This document shows positions 14,962 through 22,151 of a stretch of 24,144 nt of DNA, one piece after another. Made by a program: the position numbers and the translations under genes. Numbering within the stretch: position 1 is the stretch's first letter; each line of letters opens with the position of its first letter. This stretch comes from Bacillota bacterium. GTDB lineage: Bacteria; Bacillota; Clostridia; DSM-8532. The stretch lies in contig JAEWSN010000239.1 in assembly GCA_023459915.1 (NCBI GenBank), positions 1-24,144 on the forward strand, given 5' to 3'. Under the pieces are notes generated by a model, which was given only the letters and a program-made list of their open reading frames with translations, did not search any database and had not been told where the DNA came from.

Positions 14962-15723
14962 ATGCGACCGGAACGAAAGGTGAAGCCGGGAACCCAAATG
15001 CTTTGGCTGGGCGGTCTGCTGGTGATCTGGGAGGCGGCCAGCCGGCTGGGATGGGTCAACCCGCTGATTCTGCCGGCAGCCTCCGATGTGCTGGTGTGCC
15101 TGGTCGGGGGGCTGGCGGACGGAACCCTTGCGCTGCAATGGCTGCAGTCCGTCGGGCTGGTGCTGGCCGGGCTGGCGCTGGGCGGCCTGATGGGGCTGTT
15201 GATGGCCTGTCTGGACTACTTTGTCCCCGCCAGCCGTCCGGTGCTGTCGCTGTTCGCGTCCATGCTGCACCCGCTGCCCGGCGTGGCGCTGCTGCCGCTG
15301 ATTCTGGCGGTGGCGGGCATCGGCGGGCGGGCCGTGTTTCTTGTGATTCTGCACGCGGTGGTCTGGTCTGCCTATCTGGGCATGTCCACCGGCTTCACGC
15401 AGGTGGAGCCCCATCTGGTGGATGTGGCGCAGAACATGGGGGCGACGCGCCGCCAACTGGTTTTCCATGTGCTGATCCCGGTGAGCTTGCCCCATATCGG
15501 CGCGGCCGTCCGCATCGGCTGGTCCCGCGGGTGGCGCGCCCTGATCAGCGCGGAGATGATTTTCAGCGCCATCGGCAGCCTGGGCGGGCTTGGCTGGTAT
15601 CTGTTCGAGCGGCGCGCGTTCATGGACATCACCGGGCTGTACGCCGGTGTGGTGCTGGTCATTGTGACGGGGGTCGTGGTGGAGCAGGGGGTGTTTCGGC
15701 ACTGGACGGAGGCCCAAGCCTGA
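14962..15723 (+). CDS. ABC permease, SsuC/TauC-like
   Basis: A 253-aa inner-membrane permease of the BPD_transp_1 family, with about six helices. The ATPase-coupling loop reads AQNMGATRRQLVFHVLIPVS and is followed by SLPHIGAAVRIG, as in SsuC, TauC and ThiX-type permeases. GAGGAGGTGACCCG precedes the ATG. It should form the channel for the lipoprotein encoded 15 bases upstream and must borrow an ATPase made elsewhere. The last 65 bases overlap the 3' end of the opposite-strand glycosyltransferase gene. Confidence 0.88.
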   Translation: MRPERKVKPGTQMLWLGGLLVIWEAASRLGWVNPLILPAASDVLVCLVGGLADGTLALQWLQSVGLVLAGLALGGLMGLLMACLDYFVPASRPVLSLFASMLHPLPGVALLPLILAVAGIGGRAVFLVILHAVVWSAYLGMSTGFTQVEPHLVDVAQNMGATRRQLVFHVLIPVSLPHIGAAVRIGWSRGWRALISAEMIFSAIGSLGGLGWYLFERRAFMDITGLYAGVVLVIVTGVVVEQGVFRHWTEAQA

Positions 15724-17506
15724 AGATGGCCACCGGCCACACCCCGTCACCCATGTAGCGGATGATGCGGGTGCCGTAAATGGGCGCCTCGAACTGGTGG
15801 ACCAGCCGGCCATGCGTGTCCAGATGTGCCTTGAGGGCCTCGAGAAAGCAAGCCTGCCCCGACAGGCCGCCGGCATCCCTTGCGCTGTCCGGCTCCGCCT
15901 CGTAGAGGATGCGCCATTGCGGGTTGCGCAGGATGTAATCGTACTCCCCGTACCAGATGACGGTGTTGATGCCCTTTTGGGCAAGATAGGCCGCGGGATC
16001 CGGCGTGGTGCCGGCCACCGGCGCCAGGTTCCGGATGTCGTAAAAGGGATGGCCGGCAAAGGCGAACCCGGCGCTCAGGTTGCCCAGCACAACGGCATCC
16101 GGTGCGAGTGCCTGCCGGATTTCCGAGAGATGGGTCTCATAGGTGTGTCCTGTTCCGGCAAAGGGCGCCACAGCCTGAACCCCGGAAAAAGCGAGGGTCA
16201 GCGCCAGCAATCCGCCGACCGTGTTTGCGGGCCTGCCACAACGCCGGCCCGCAGCCCGCCACATGGACAGCAGATGGACAATGAGCCGGAAGGAACCTGG
16301 CAGCAGGAATACGATGGCGGTGGGATTGAACCGGCCGATGATCAGCATGCCCGCGAGATACCCGCAGATTTCGCACAGCAGATCGCCCGCTGTTGTTCGG
16401 CCGGCAGGCGAGGCCGGGGTGCCGGCTGCAGGGCCTCTTGCGGCGGTTCCTGAGACGGCGCTGGCCGGGGTGCCGGCCGCAGGGCCTCCCGCGTCGGTTC
16501 CGGAAATGGCCCCGGTCGTGGTGGTGCGCGCCGCGCGCCGGAACAGCCGACGCGCCGGCAACAGCAGGGCAATGGCTGCGGTACCGCCGGTGAGGAGGAA
16601 CCAGAACCGGTTGTCCGCCAGCCAGTAGGTGCCGGAAATCCGTTGATGGAGCTTGATGAAGTAGGACAGGAAGTTTTGCCAGCGGGCCGGCGGCGGCGCG
16701 TCCACCGACAGCGTGGCGCCAAAGCTCCGGTAGTCGGCAAGGAAAGAGGGGTTGAGCAGCAGGCTGCCGCCTGCCAGCAACCCCGCGGCCAGTACAAGCA
16801 TGCCGCCATACCAGAACAGTTGGGAGACCCGGGCCCTCCGTTGTAAAACCGAGAACAGCAGGCGGGCGCCCAGCATGGCGGCCAGCAGGAACGCGTTGGG
16901 GTGGAGCAGGGCCGAAACACCGATGAACAGCGGCACAAGCGGAAAGAACGGCGTGTTCACAAGGCGTTCGTACAGCAGCAGCGCCAGCACCAGACACAGC
17001 AGCAGCAGGCTTTCCTGACGGGCGACATGTGCCGTGAGCAGAAATTGTGGATGCAGGCTCAGCGCCGCGCAGGCAATCAGTGTAAACGGGGTCTCTCCAT
17101 GCGTGCGGGCCAGCAGTCGAAACAGCGCGGCCAGGGTGCCGGTGGCAGCCAGCAGCGAGGGCAGCCGGGCCCAGAAGATGGTGGCACCGGGCAGGGCCAG
17201 CAGCGGCGCCTGGATGAGGTGGAACAGCACCTTGAGCAGGTGCGGCTGGCGGGGAAACAGATCGAAGAATGGTTCCGTGACGCGCAGCGAGCCGGCTTCA
17301 CGCATGGCGGCGGAAAGGCCGGCCAGCCAGACCTCGTCGGAATGGACGTGGGGAAAGCTTGTCAGCAATACCAGGTTCGCGGCGGTCCAGATCAGCAGCC
17401 ACAGCGCGTACAGACGGCGGATGCGCGGGGAAGCGCCGGAAGCCGTCCCCGTGTCGGGGATTTGGTTGGGGATTTGGTCGGGGATTTGGTTGTTTCGTGA
17501 TGCCAC
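15659..17506 (-). CDS. GT-C fold membrane glycosyltransferase (GT39/ArnT/PMT-like)
   Basis: A 615-aa multi-pass protein. The first helix (about residues 32-50) is followed by an extracytoplasmic loop with PHVHSDEVWLAG, the acidic motif at the place where GT-C enzymes bind polyprenyl-phosphate-sugar donors. Many hydrophobic segments follow up to about residue 470, then a soluble C-terminal domain of about 145 residues. Such enzymes move a sugar from undecaprenyl- or dolichyl-phosphate to a lipid, glycan or protein outside the membrane. The start is a GTG at 17506: GGAGGGAGGG lies 7 bases upstream. In-frame ATGs further upstream lack such a site and would add a low-complexity leader. Two internal repeats add Gly/Ala/Pro and Gln-Ile-Pro stretches. 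The GT2 remnant at 12.1 kb is of the class that makes donors for such enzymes. Confidence 0.8.
   Translation of the reverse strand: MASRNNQIPDQIPNQIPDTGTASGASPRIRRLYALWLLIWTAANLVLLTSFPHVHSDEVWLAGLSAAMREAGSLRVTEPFFDLFPRQPHLLKVLFHLIQAPLLALPGATIFWARLPSLLAATGTLAALFRLLARTHGETPFTLIACAALSLHPQFLLTAHVARQESLLLLCLVLALLLYERLVNTPFFPLVPLFIGVSALLHPNAFLLAAMLGARLLFSVLQRRARVSQLFWYGGMLVLAAGLLAGGSLLLNPSFLADYRSFGATLSVDAPPPARWQNFLSYFIKLHQRISGTYWLADNRFWFLLTGGTAAIALLLPARRLFRRAARTTTTGAISGTDAGGPAAGTPASAVSGTAARGPAAGTPASPAGRTTAGDLLCEICGYLAGMLIIGRFNPTAIVFLLPGSFRLIVHLLSMWRAAGRRCGRPANTVGGLLALTLAFSGVQAVAPFAGTGHTYETHLSEIRQALAPDAVVLGNLSAGFAFAGHPFYDIRNLAPVAGTTPDPAAYLAQKGINTVIWYGEYDYILRNPQWRILYEAEPDSARDAGGLSGQACFLEALKAHLDTHGRLVHQFEAPIYGTRIIRYMGDGVWPVAIFRLGPPSSAETPPAPPRPPSQ
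16413..16514 (-). repeat. 51-bp duplicated unit in the GT-C glycosyltransferase
   Basis: Two copies of a 51-bp unit start at 16413 and 16464, both beginning GCCGGGGTGCCGGC on the plus strand. They encode a 17-residue repeat containing GPAAGTPAS twice, in a loop between membrane segments. Confidence 0.8.
17456..17491 (-). repeat. 12-bp triple repeat at the glycosyltransferase N-terminus
   Basis: Three copies of GGGGATTTGGT(T/C) in a row (17456, 17468, 17480; plus-strand reading) encode NQIP, DQIP, NQIP just before the first membrane helix. Confidence 0.85.
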
Positions 17507-17528
17507 GCCCTGTCCCTCCCTCCGCCTG

Positions 17529-17591
17529 CTGCCCTGCCACTGGAAGTCAGCCTGTCTCCGGACACTGTCCTGCCACTGAAGTTGCAGTGGC
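17529..17591. repeat. Direct repeat and hairpin in the glycosyltransferase leader
   Basis: CTGCCCTGCCACTGGAA (17529-17545) and CTGTCCTGCCACTGAA (17565-17580) are near-identical direct repeats. The second also forms a 7-bp hairpin, GCCACTG (17572-17578) with CAGTGGC (17585-17591). On the minus strand both would lie in the mRNA leader ahead of the GTG start. Confidence 0.6.
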
Positions 17592-17730
17592 TCCGGAACA
17601 GGCTCCCTGACCATCATACATGATTGCGGGACAGGCCAAAAGACCAACATGGCGGCGCTCTCGGGAATCCCCGCCAATCCACTGCCTGCCGTCGGGTATC
17701 AGCAAGGCTGATGAAGCATTAGCAAAAGCA

Positions 17731-17761
17731 ATGACCATGCCGCCGGTTCATCCCCTATAAT
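17731..17761 (+). promoter_or_regulatory. Promoter of the rhodanese genes
   Basis: A consensus TATAAT is at 17756-17761. The best -35 is ATGACC at 17731-17736, with a long 19-base spacer, so an activator may be needed. The start codon is about 87 bases downstream. Confidence 0.5.
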
Positions 17762-17847
17762 GAAGCCGTGTGAATGAGTTGTGGATGCATGGTTCCCAAG
17801 CTTGTGCAATTTTTAACAATCTTCACACCCTGACCGGGGAGGATACG

Positions 17848-18756
17848 ATGAAGCGAACGATCAAACGAGCGGTCATTTGTCTGCTGACGGTCACGCTGTT
17901 GCTGGGACTGACAGCCTGCAACAAAACCGAATTCACGGACAGCGCCTTCTTCATTGAAGCCGACGCGCTGGCCGCGCAGATGCAGGATGCCGCAACTGTC
18001 GTCATCGACGCCAGAACACCAGAGGATTACTACAAAGGGCACCTTGAAGGGGCCATCAACCTGCCGCCGGCACTGCTTTCCGTCCAGGAACCGTTTCCCG
18101 GACTGGTGGCACCCGCGGAGCAGGTGCAGAACGTGCTCGGCCAGCATGGCATCGGCAATGACACCCGCGTGTTTGTCTATGACAACAACGGGGGCGTATA
18201 TGCCGGCCGCGTGTGGTGGGTGCTTCGGTATTACGGCCACGAGGCGGTTTCGGTGGTCAATGGCGGGGAAACCGCCATTGTGAAGGCCGGGCTGCCGCTT
18301 TCCACCGTCATTCCGGCGCCGGAAGCCAAAACCTATGTGGCCGGTGGACCCAACGCGTCCATGATTGCCACGATGGACGAGGTGAAGGCCGCGACCGAAG
18401 GCATGTCGACAGTGAAGCTGCTCGATGTGCGCACCCAGGCCGAATACGATGAGGGCGCCATTCCCGGTGCCATTCTGTATCCGCACACCAAGAACCTCTA
18501 CACGGACGGCACCTTCCGTTCCGGACGCGACACCCGCCTCAATTACGCCGACCTGGGCCTGAAGCCGGACGACGCGATCATCGCGTACTGCAAGACTTCG
18601 TTCCGCGCGGCGCAGACGGCCATTGTCCTTGCGGAAGCCGGATTCACCAATGTCAAGGTGTATGACGGCGCCTGGGTGGAATGGTCCGCCGGCGACATGC
18701 CCAAGGAAGAGGCGCCGGCCGCATCCACCGCGCCCACGGTACAGGACGCATCCTGA
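17848..18756 (+). CDS. Two-domain rhodanese lipoprotein (thiosulfate/3-mercaptopyruvate sulfurtransferase type)
   Basis: A 302-aa sulfurtransferase with a signal peptide and lipobox LGLTAC (Cys24), so it is anchored outside the membrane. The inactive N-terminal rhodanese domain (about 35-150) has VVIDARTPEDYYKGH but Asp112 (VYDNNGG) where a catalytic Cys would be. The C-terminal domain (about 170-285) has LLDVRTQAEYDEGAIPGA and the active-site loop starting at Cys248, CKTSFRAAQ. An inactive plus an active domain is the classical TST/SseA design, and the loop ending in Arg is compatible with thiosulfate. The ATG at 17848 follows GGGGAGG; an in-frame ATG at 17770 is too early and would hide the signal peptide. 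The C-terminus ends in a short Pro/Ala-rich tail. A second rhodanese lipoprotein gene follows after 92 bases. Confidence 0.9.
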   Translation: MKRTIKRAVICLLTVTLLLGLTACNKTEFTDSAFFIEADALAAQMQDAATVVIDARTPEDYYKGHLEGAINLPPALLSVQEPFPGLVAPAEQVQNVLGQHGIGNDTRVFVYDNNGGVYAGRVWWVLRYYGHEAVSVVNGGETAIVKAGLPLSTVIPAPEAKTYVAGGPNASMIATMDEVKAATEGMSTVKLLDVRTQAEYDEGAIPGAILYPHTKNLYTDGTFRSGRDTRLNYADLGLKPDDAIIAYCKTSFRAAQTAIVLAEAGFTNVKVYDGAWVEWSAGDMPKEEAPAASTAPTVQDAS

Positions 18757-18769
18757 TCCCTTCACACAG

Positions 18770-18832
18770 GTCCGTCCCGCGACGGACGGCATCATGGACA
18801 ACAGCAGACATACAGGCCCCCTGTGAGGGGGC
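18770..18832 (+). other. Two hairpins between the rhodanese genes
   Basis: GTCCGTC (18770-18776) pairs with GACGGAC (18781-18787), and GCCCCC (18816-18821) pairs with GGGGGC (18827-18832). Neither is followed by a T-run. They may set mRNA stability or relative expression of the two genes; the second lies just before the GGGAGGG ribosome site. Confidence 0.5.
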
Positions 18833-18848
18833 ATAGGGAGGGACGAAC

Positions 18849-19847
18849 ATGAAAAAAATTCTTGCCCTGTTGCTTGCCGTGCTTCTGGTTCTCGGGCTAT
18901 CCGCCTGCGGACAGGAAGCGCCGGTCGGCACCATGGATCTGGGCGGCACCCCGCCGCCTGCCGCAACGGAAGCCCCGGCTGCGAGTGAATCCGCCGCGGC
19001 CGCCGAGTCCGAGGCCCCTGCCGCCGAGGGCACGGATGTTGCCGCGGCTGTCACCCAAGTGGTTCAGAACATGCCGGATCACATCTACAAGATTGGCGAG
19101 AAGGATTTTGTCGCCAAGGTTGTGGCCGGCGAACCCATGACCATACTGGATATCCGGTCTGCCGAAGACTATGGCAAGGGCCATGTCAAGGGCGCCGTGA
19201 ACCTGCCTTGGGGTACCGCGATTGGCGACGCGCTCGCCACGATTCCCCAGAGCGGCGAGGTGTTTGTCTACTGCTACACCGGCCAGACCGCCGGCCAGGC
19301 GGTGGTGACACTGAACCTTGCGGGCATTCCGGCCCGGAGCGTCAATCTGGGATGGAACTTCGGCATCTCCAAGGTGGAGGGTGTGGACGCGGTGACCGAA
19401 ACAACGGTCAATCCGCTGCCGGATGCCGCCAATGCCGTGGATCCGGACATCGCGGAAGCGGTGACCGCCTACTATGCCGGCCTTGGCACCATCGCGGATG
19501 AGCGTTTCAAGAACTACAAGGTGTCCGAGGACGACCTCAAGGCCATGATCGAGGCGAAGGAGGATTTCTTCCTGCTGTCTGTCCGCAAGGCGGAGGATTA
19601 TGCCAAGGGTCACATCCAGGGTGCCGCCAACGTGCCGTTCGGCAAGACCATGATGGACAATCTGGGCGGTGTGCCCAAGGACAAGAAGGTCGTGGTGTAT
19701 TGCTACACGGGCCAGACAGCCGGCCAGGCTGTGGCGGGCATGCGCCTGCTGGGCTATGACGCGGTGTCGCTCAACGGAGGCTCCGGCATGCCGTCGAATG
19801 TGCCGCAGGGCTGGACCAACAAGGAATTCCCTTTGGTCACGGAGTAA
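18849..19847 (+). CDS. Double rhodanese lipoprotein with two CYTGQTA active sites
   Basis: A 332-aa lipoprotein (lipobox LGLSAC, Cys20). An Ala/Glu/Pro-rich linker at about 35-65 spaces it from the membrane. Two complete rhodanese domains follow: about 75-180 with LDIRSAEDYGKGHVKGAVNLP and Cys142 in YCYTGQTAGQA, and about 222-330 with LLSVRKAEDYAKGHIQGAAN and Cys285 in an identical YCYTGQTAGQA. Both halves look catalytically competent, unlike the usual one-active, one-inactive layout. The second copy has Ser instead of Asp in the DVR-like motif (LLSVRKAED). It probably arose by internal duplication. AGGGAGGG precedes the ATG and a strong terminator follows the stop. Role inferred: transfer of sulfane sulfur outside the cell membrane. 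Confidence 0.9.
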   Translation: MKKILALLLAVLLVLGLSACGQEAPVGTMDLGGTPPPAATEAPAASESAAAAESEAPAAEGTDVAAAVTQVVQNMPDHIYKIGEKDFVAKVVAGEPMTILDIRSAEDYGKGHVKGAVNLPWGTAIGDALATIPQSGEVFVYCYTGQTAGQAVVTLNLAGIPARSVNLGWNFGISKVEGVDAVTETTVNPLPDAANAVDPDIAEAVTAYYAGLGTIADERFKNYKVSEDDLKAMIEAKEDFFLLSVRKAEDYAKGHIQGAANVPFGKTMMDNLGGVPKDKKVVVYCYTGQTAGQAVAGMRLLGYDAVSLNGGSGMPSNVPQGWTNKEFPLVTE

Positions 19848-19877
19848 GCGGTCATTCCATTCATCCGAACTGTTCAG

Positions 19878-19908
19878 AAGGGCGTCCCGGCGTACGGGAC
19901 GCCCTTTT
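19878..19908 (+). terminator. Rho-independent terminator after the rhodanese genes
   Basis: AAGGGCGTCCC (19878-19888) and GGGACGCCCTT (19896-19906) form an 11-bp perfect stem with a seven-base loop, followed by TTTT from 19905. It starts 31 bases after the stop codon. Confidence 0.9.
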
Positions 19909-20016
19909 GCCATGTCTTGGGATATGTGTTTGTATATGGATGGACCTGACTTTGGCCGGATTGGCGGGAACCCTTCTCCTGATGTGACCTTGTCACGGAG
20001 ACAAGGAACACGTGGA

Positions 20017-20045
20017 TTGACAGGCAAGCACATAGGAAGTATTCT
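20017..20045 (+). promoter_or_regulatory. Promoter of the ArsR-permease operon
   Basis: A perfect TTGACA (20017-20022) and TATTCT (20040-20045) are 17 bases apart. The AT-rich stretch just downstream (about 20045-20085) is a likely place for the ArsR operator, though no clean 12-2-12 palindrome stands out. Confidence 0.65.
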
Positions 20046-20120
20046 ATATAAAGAGATTTCAATATAAACAGTTCTCGATATCAATGCCTGTCCATACGGA
20101 GACGCTTCGATAGGATGATG

Positions 20121-20157
20121 CCAGTGCAACAACGCGCTTCACGACTTTTTGCACTGG
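20121..20157 (+). repeat. Inverted repeat in the arsR leader
   Basis: CCAGTGCAA (20121-20129) and TTGCACTGG (20149-20157) are perfect 9-base complements with 19 bases between. It would fold in the mRNA about 40 bases before the ArsR start codon. No T-run follows, so it is not a plain terminator. Confidence 0.55.
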
Positions 20158-20199
20158 AATCATGGGATGAATCTCCATAGCAATGCCATGAGGTGAAAC

Positions 20200-20532
20200 A
20201 TGATGAACGGCTTCAATCCCATTCCCGTATTCAAGGCGCTGGCGGACGATACGCGCCTGCAAATCCTCGAGATGCTCTCCGGGGGTGAGTTTTGTGCCTG
20301 CAAGCTGCTCGAGCGGTTTCAGTTCACCCAGCCAACGCTTTCCTACCACATGAAGATATTGACGGAAAGCGGGCTTGTATCGGCCGTGCGGGATGGCTCC
20401 TGGATGCGGTACACCCTGAACACGGCACGCTTCGAGCAGGCACAGGCCTTTCTCGCCGGGCTGACCTCCCGCGATGCGGATGCGTCCGGAGAAGCGACAA
20501 CCGGTGTGCATTGCTGCCGGCTGACTTCCTGA
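20200..20532 (+). CDS. ArsR-family metalloregulatory repressor
   Basis: A 110-aa winged-helix regulator. FKALADDTRLQILEML (11-26) opens the fold and the recognition helix reads TQPTLSYHMKILTESGLV. The inducer-binding CxC, Cys32 and Cys34 in GEFCACKLLERF, corresponds to the ELCVC motif of arsenite-sensing ArsR proteins. A further Cys pair (105-106, HCC) lies near the C-terminus and could supply a third ligand. Such repressors leave DNA on binding As(III), Sb(III) or a similar thiophilic metal. GAGGTGAAAC precedes the ATG at 20200; Met2 (20203) is equally possible. It is first in a cluster of permeases, a redox protein and a CDF pump and probably controls them. Confidence 0.9.
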   Translation: MMNGFNPIPVFKALADDTRLQILEMLSGGEFCACKLLERFQFTQPTLSYHMKILTESGLVSAVRDGSWMRYTLNTARFEQAQAFLAGLTSRDADASGEATTGVHCCRLTS

Positions 20533-20589
20533 TCGAACCAACCACCGGCGTCAGCGTATTGATCCGGTTACATGCAGCGGGGGCAACTG

Positions 20590-21612
20590 ATGTTTCTTGA
20601 GGCAATCAAATCCTTTTTCTCATCCCTGAACGACATCCTGTTGAAAATGACCTGGTTGTCCGAACTTTTCCGCCGCCTGGTGGAGGAGGTTTTCGGGCTG
20701 CCGGTGTCCGAGCCGATCGGCGGCAGTCTGCATTTCTTCCTGTACGACACCGTCAAGATTTTCATTCTTCTGTCCGTGCTCATCTTTACCGTGTCATACA
20801 TTCAAAGCTTTTTCCCGCCGGAGCGCACCCGACGCATTCTTGGCCGCTTCAACGGCATCTCCGCCAACATCCTCGGGGCGCTGCTCGGCACCATCACCCC
20901 GTTTTGCTCCTGCTCTTCCATCCCGCTGTTCATCGGCTTCACCAACGCCGGGTTGCCCATCGGTGTCACGTTTTCCTTTCTGATATCCTCCCCGCTGGTG
21001 GATTTGGCCTCGGTGCTGCTGCTGGCCAGCATCTTCAACTGGCGCATTGCCCTGGCGTACGTCGTGGTGGGACTGGTGCTCGCGGTGGTGGGCGGTTCGC
21101 TCATCAGTCACCTGAAACTTGAAAAATATGTGGAGCCCTTTGTGTATGGCAACAAGATGGCCGCGGTGGAAGAAGCCGCGATGACCGTCCGGGAGCGCGT
21201 CCGGTTCGCGAGGGAACAGGTCGCGGACATTGTCCGCAAGGTCTGGCTGTATGTGTTGGTTGGGGTGCTGATTGGCGCCGCCATCCACAATTACATACCG
21301 GCGGACATCATCACCGCCATTCTTGGGCAGCAGAATCTGTTTTCCGTGCCCATTGCCACCTTTGTGGGCATTCCCATGTACGCGGACATCTTCGGCACGC
21401 TCCCCATCGCGGAAGCCCTGGTGGGAAAGGGCGTGGGGCTTGGCACCGTGCTTGCCTTCATGATGGCGGTGACCGCCTTGTCGCTGCCGTCGCTGATTCT
21501 GCTGAAGAAGGTCGTGAAGACGCGCCTGCTGGTTGTCTTTGTCGGGATTGTCACAGCAGGGATTCTTCTGATTGGCTACCTCTTCAACGCGGGTTCCTTC
21601 CTGTTCCCATAG
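20590..21612 (+). CDS. DUF318/UPF0718 permease, ArsP-like
   Basis: A 340-aa membrane protein of the COG0701 permease family (about eight helices in two halves). The hallmark TPFCSCSSIPLFIGF starts at residue 103 (Cys106, Cys108), and the second half has the counterpart VPIATFVGIPMYADIFGTLPIAEAL. In this family ArsP exports trivalent organoarsenicals, and the conserved cysteines are implicated in binding them; other members are uncharacterised. A cytoplasmic loop with charged residues (about 165-205) joins the halves. The ATG at 20590 was chosen because AGCGGGGG lies 6 bases upstream; an ATG at 20572 would add six residues. It follows arsR by 57 bases. Arsenical, antimonial or other thiophilic substrates fit the neighbourhood, but specificity is inferred. 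Confidence 0.85.
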   Translation: MFLEAIKSFFSSLNDILLKMTWLSELFRRLVEEVFGLPVSEPIGGSLHFFLYDTVKIFILLSVLIFTVSYIQSFFPPERTRRILGRFNGISANILGALLGTITPFCSCSSIPLFIGFTNAGLPIGVTFSFLISSPLVDLASVLLLASIFNWRIALAYVVVGLVLAVVGGSLISHLKLEKYVEPFVYGNKMAAVEEAAMTVRERVRFAREQVADIVRKVWLYVLVGVLIGAAIHNYIPADIITAILGQQNLFSVPIATFVGIPMYADIFGTLPIAEALVGKGVGLGTVLAFMMAVTALSLPSLILLKKVVKTRLLVVFVGIVTAGILLIGYLFNAGSFLFP

Positions 21613-21671
21613 CGCACGAGACCTGGGCGACCCGAAACTGAAATCATCATGAAGACAAGGAGAAGAGTGCA

Positions 21672-22151
21672 TTGTTCACGTATTTGTTGTATGGCGCCGC
21701 CGGCGTACTCCTGTTTCTTTCCTGGCGGAAGGATCGGAGCAAGACAAAAATGTCCCTGAAAAAGGCCTGGAAGTCTTTTGAAAACATCCTGCCCCAGTTT
21801 CTGGCCATCATCCTGATGGTCGGCATGCTGCTGGCGGCCTTGAATCAGGATCTCATTGCGTCGCTGATTGGCGGCCAGTCCGGCTGGGCAGGCATGCTGC
21901 TGGCGGCCGTGATCGGTTCGATCACGCTCATCCCCGGTTTTGTGGCTTTTCCGCTGGCCTCCGCGCTGCTGCAGGGCGGGGCCGGGTTCATGCAGATAGC
22001 CGTATTCATCTCCACGCTCATGATGGTCGGCATTGTGACGATGCCGGTGGAAATCGCGACGTTTGGCAAAAAAGCCACCTTTGTCCGCAACGGATTGGCG
22101 TTCGGCTTCTCGTTCGTGGTGGCCATGGTGATTGGATGGGTGATGCGATGA
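21672..22151 (+). CDS. Half-size permease, first half of a split DUF318-like transporter
   Basis: A 159-aa membrane protein with about four or five hydrophobic segments. Residues 35-150 (SFENILPQFLAIILMVGMLL, SITLIPGFVAFPLASALLQ, FISTLMMVGIVTMPVEIATF) match one half of the COG0701 permease fold. At the place of TPFCSCSS it has TLIPGFVA, so the cysteines are missing. The start is a TTG at 21672, with AAGGAG nine bases before it and no nearby in-frame ATG. Its stop overlaps the ATG of the next gene (ATGA), so the two halves are made together and probably assemble into one transporter. Substrate unknown. Confidence 0.75.
   Translation: MFTYLLYGAAGVLLFLSWRKDRSKTKMSLKKAWKSFENILPQFLAIILMVGMLLAALNQDLIASLIGGQSGWAGMLLAAVIGSITLIPGFVAFPLASALLQGGAGFMQIAVFISTLMMVGIVTMPVEIATFGKKATFVRNGLAFGFSFVVAMVIGWVMR

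Larger units (their letters stand above)
17507..17847. other. Divergent intergenic region between glycosyltransferase and rhodanese genes
   Basis: 341 bases with no convincing gene. It holds a minus-strand TATGAT (17613-17618) that may be the -10 of the glycosyltransferase gene, a leader repeat and hairpin at 17529-17591, and a plus-strand TATAAT at 17756-17761 for the rhodanese genes. The sequence between about 17620 and 17730 shows no further recognisable element. Confidence 0.6.
19909..20199. other. Leader region of the ArsR operon
   Basis: With the terminator just before it, this makes a 352-base gap without a gene. It is AT-richer than its surroundings. It contains an inverted repeat CCTTGTC (19988-19994) / GACAAGG (20000-20006) just before the -35, a promoter at 20017-20045, and a second inverted repeat at 20121-20157. 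The leader of about 150 bases is long for a repressor gene and may hold regulatory RNA structure. Confidence 0.5.

Noticed and set aside
14656..16059. A 467-codon minus-strand frame across the lipoprotein, permease and glycosyltransferase ends
   Set aside because: Low-complexity Gln/His/Arg/Pro translation. Three well-supported genes occupy the same bases in other frames.
18897..20132. A 411-codon minus-strand frame over the second rhodanese gene and its terminator
   Set aside because: Shadow of the rhodanese gene. It has no motif and would need transcription through the terminator hairpin.
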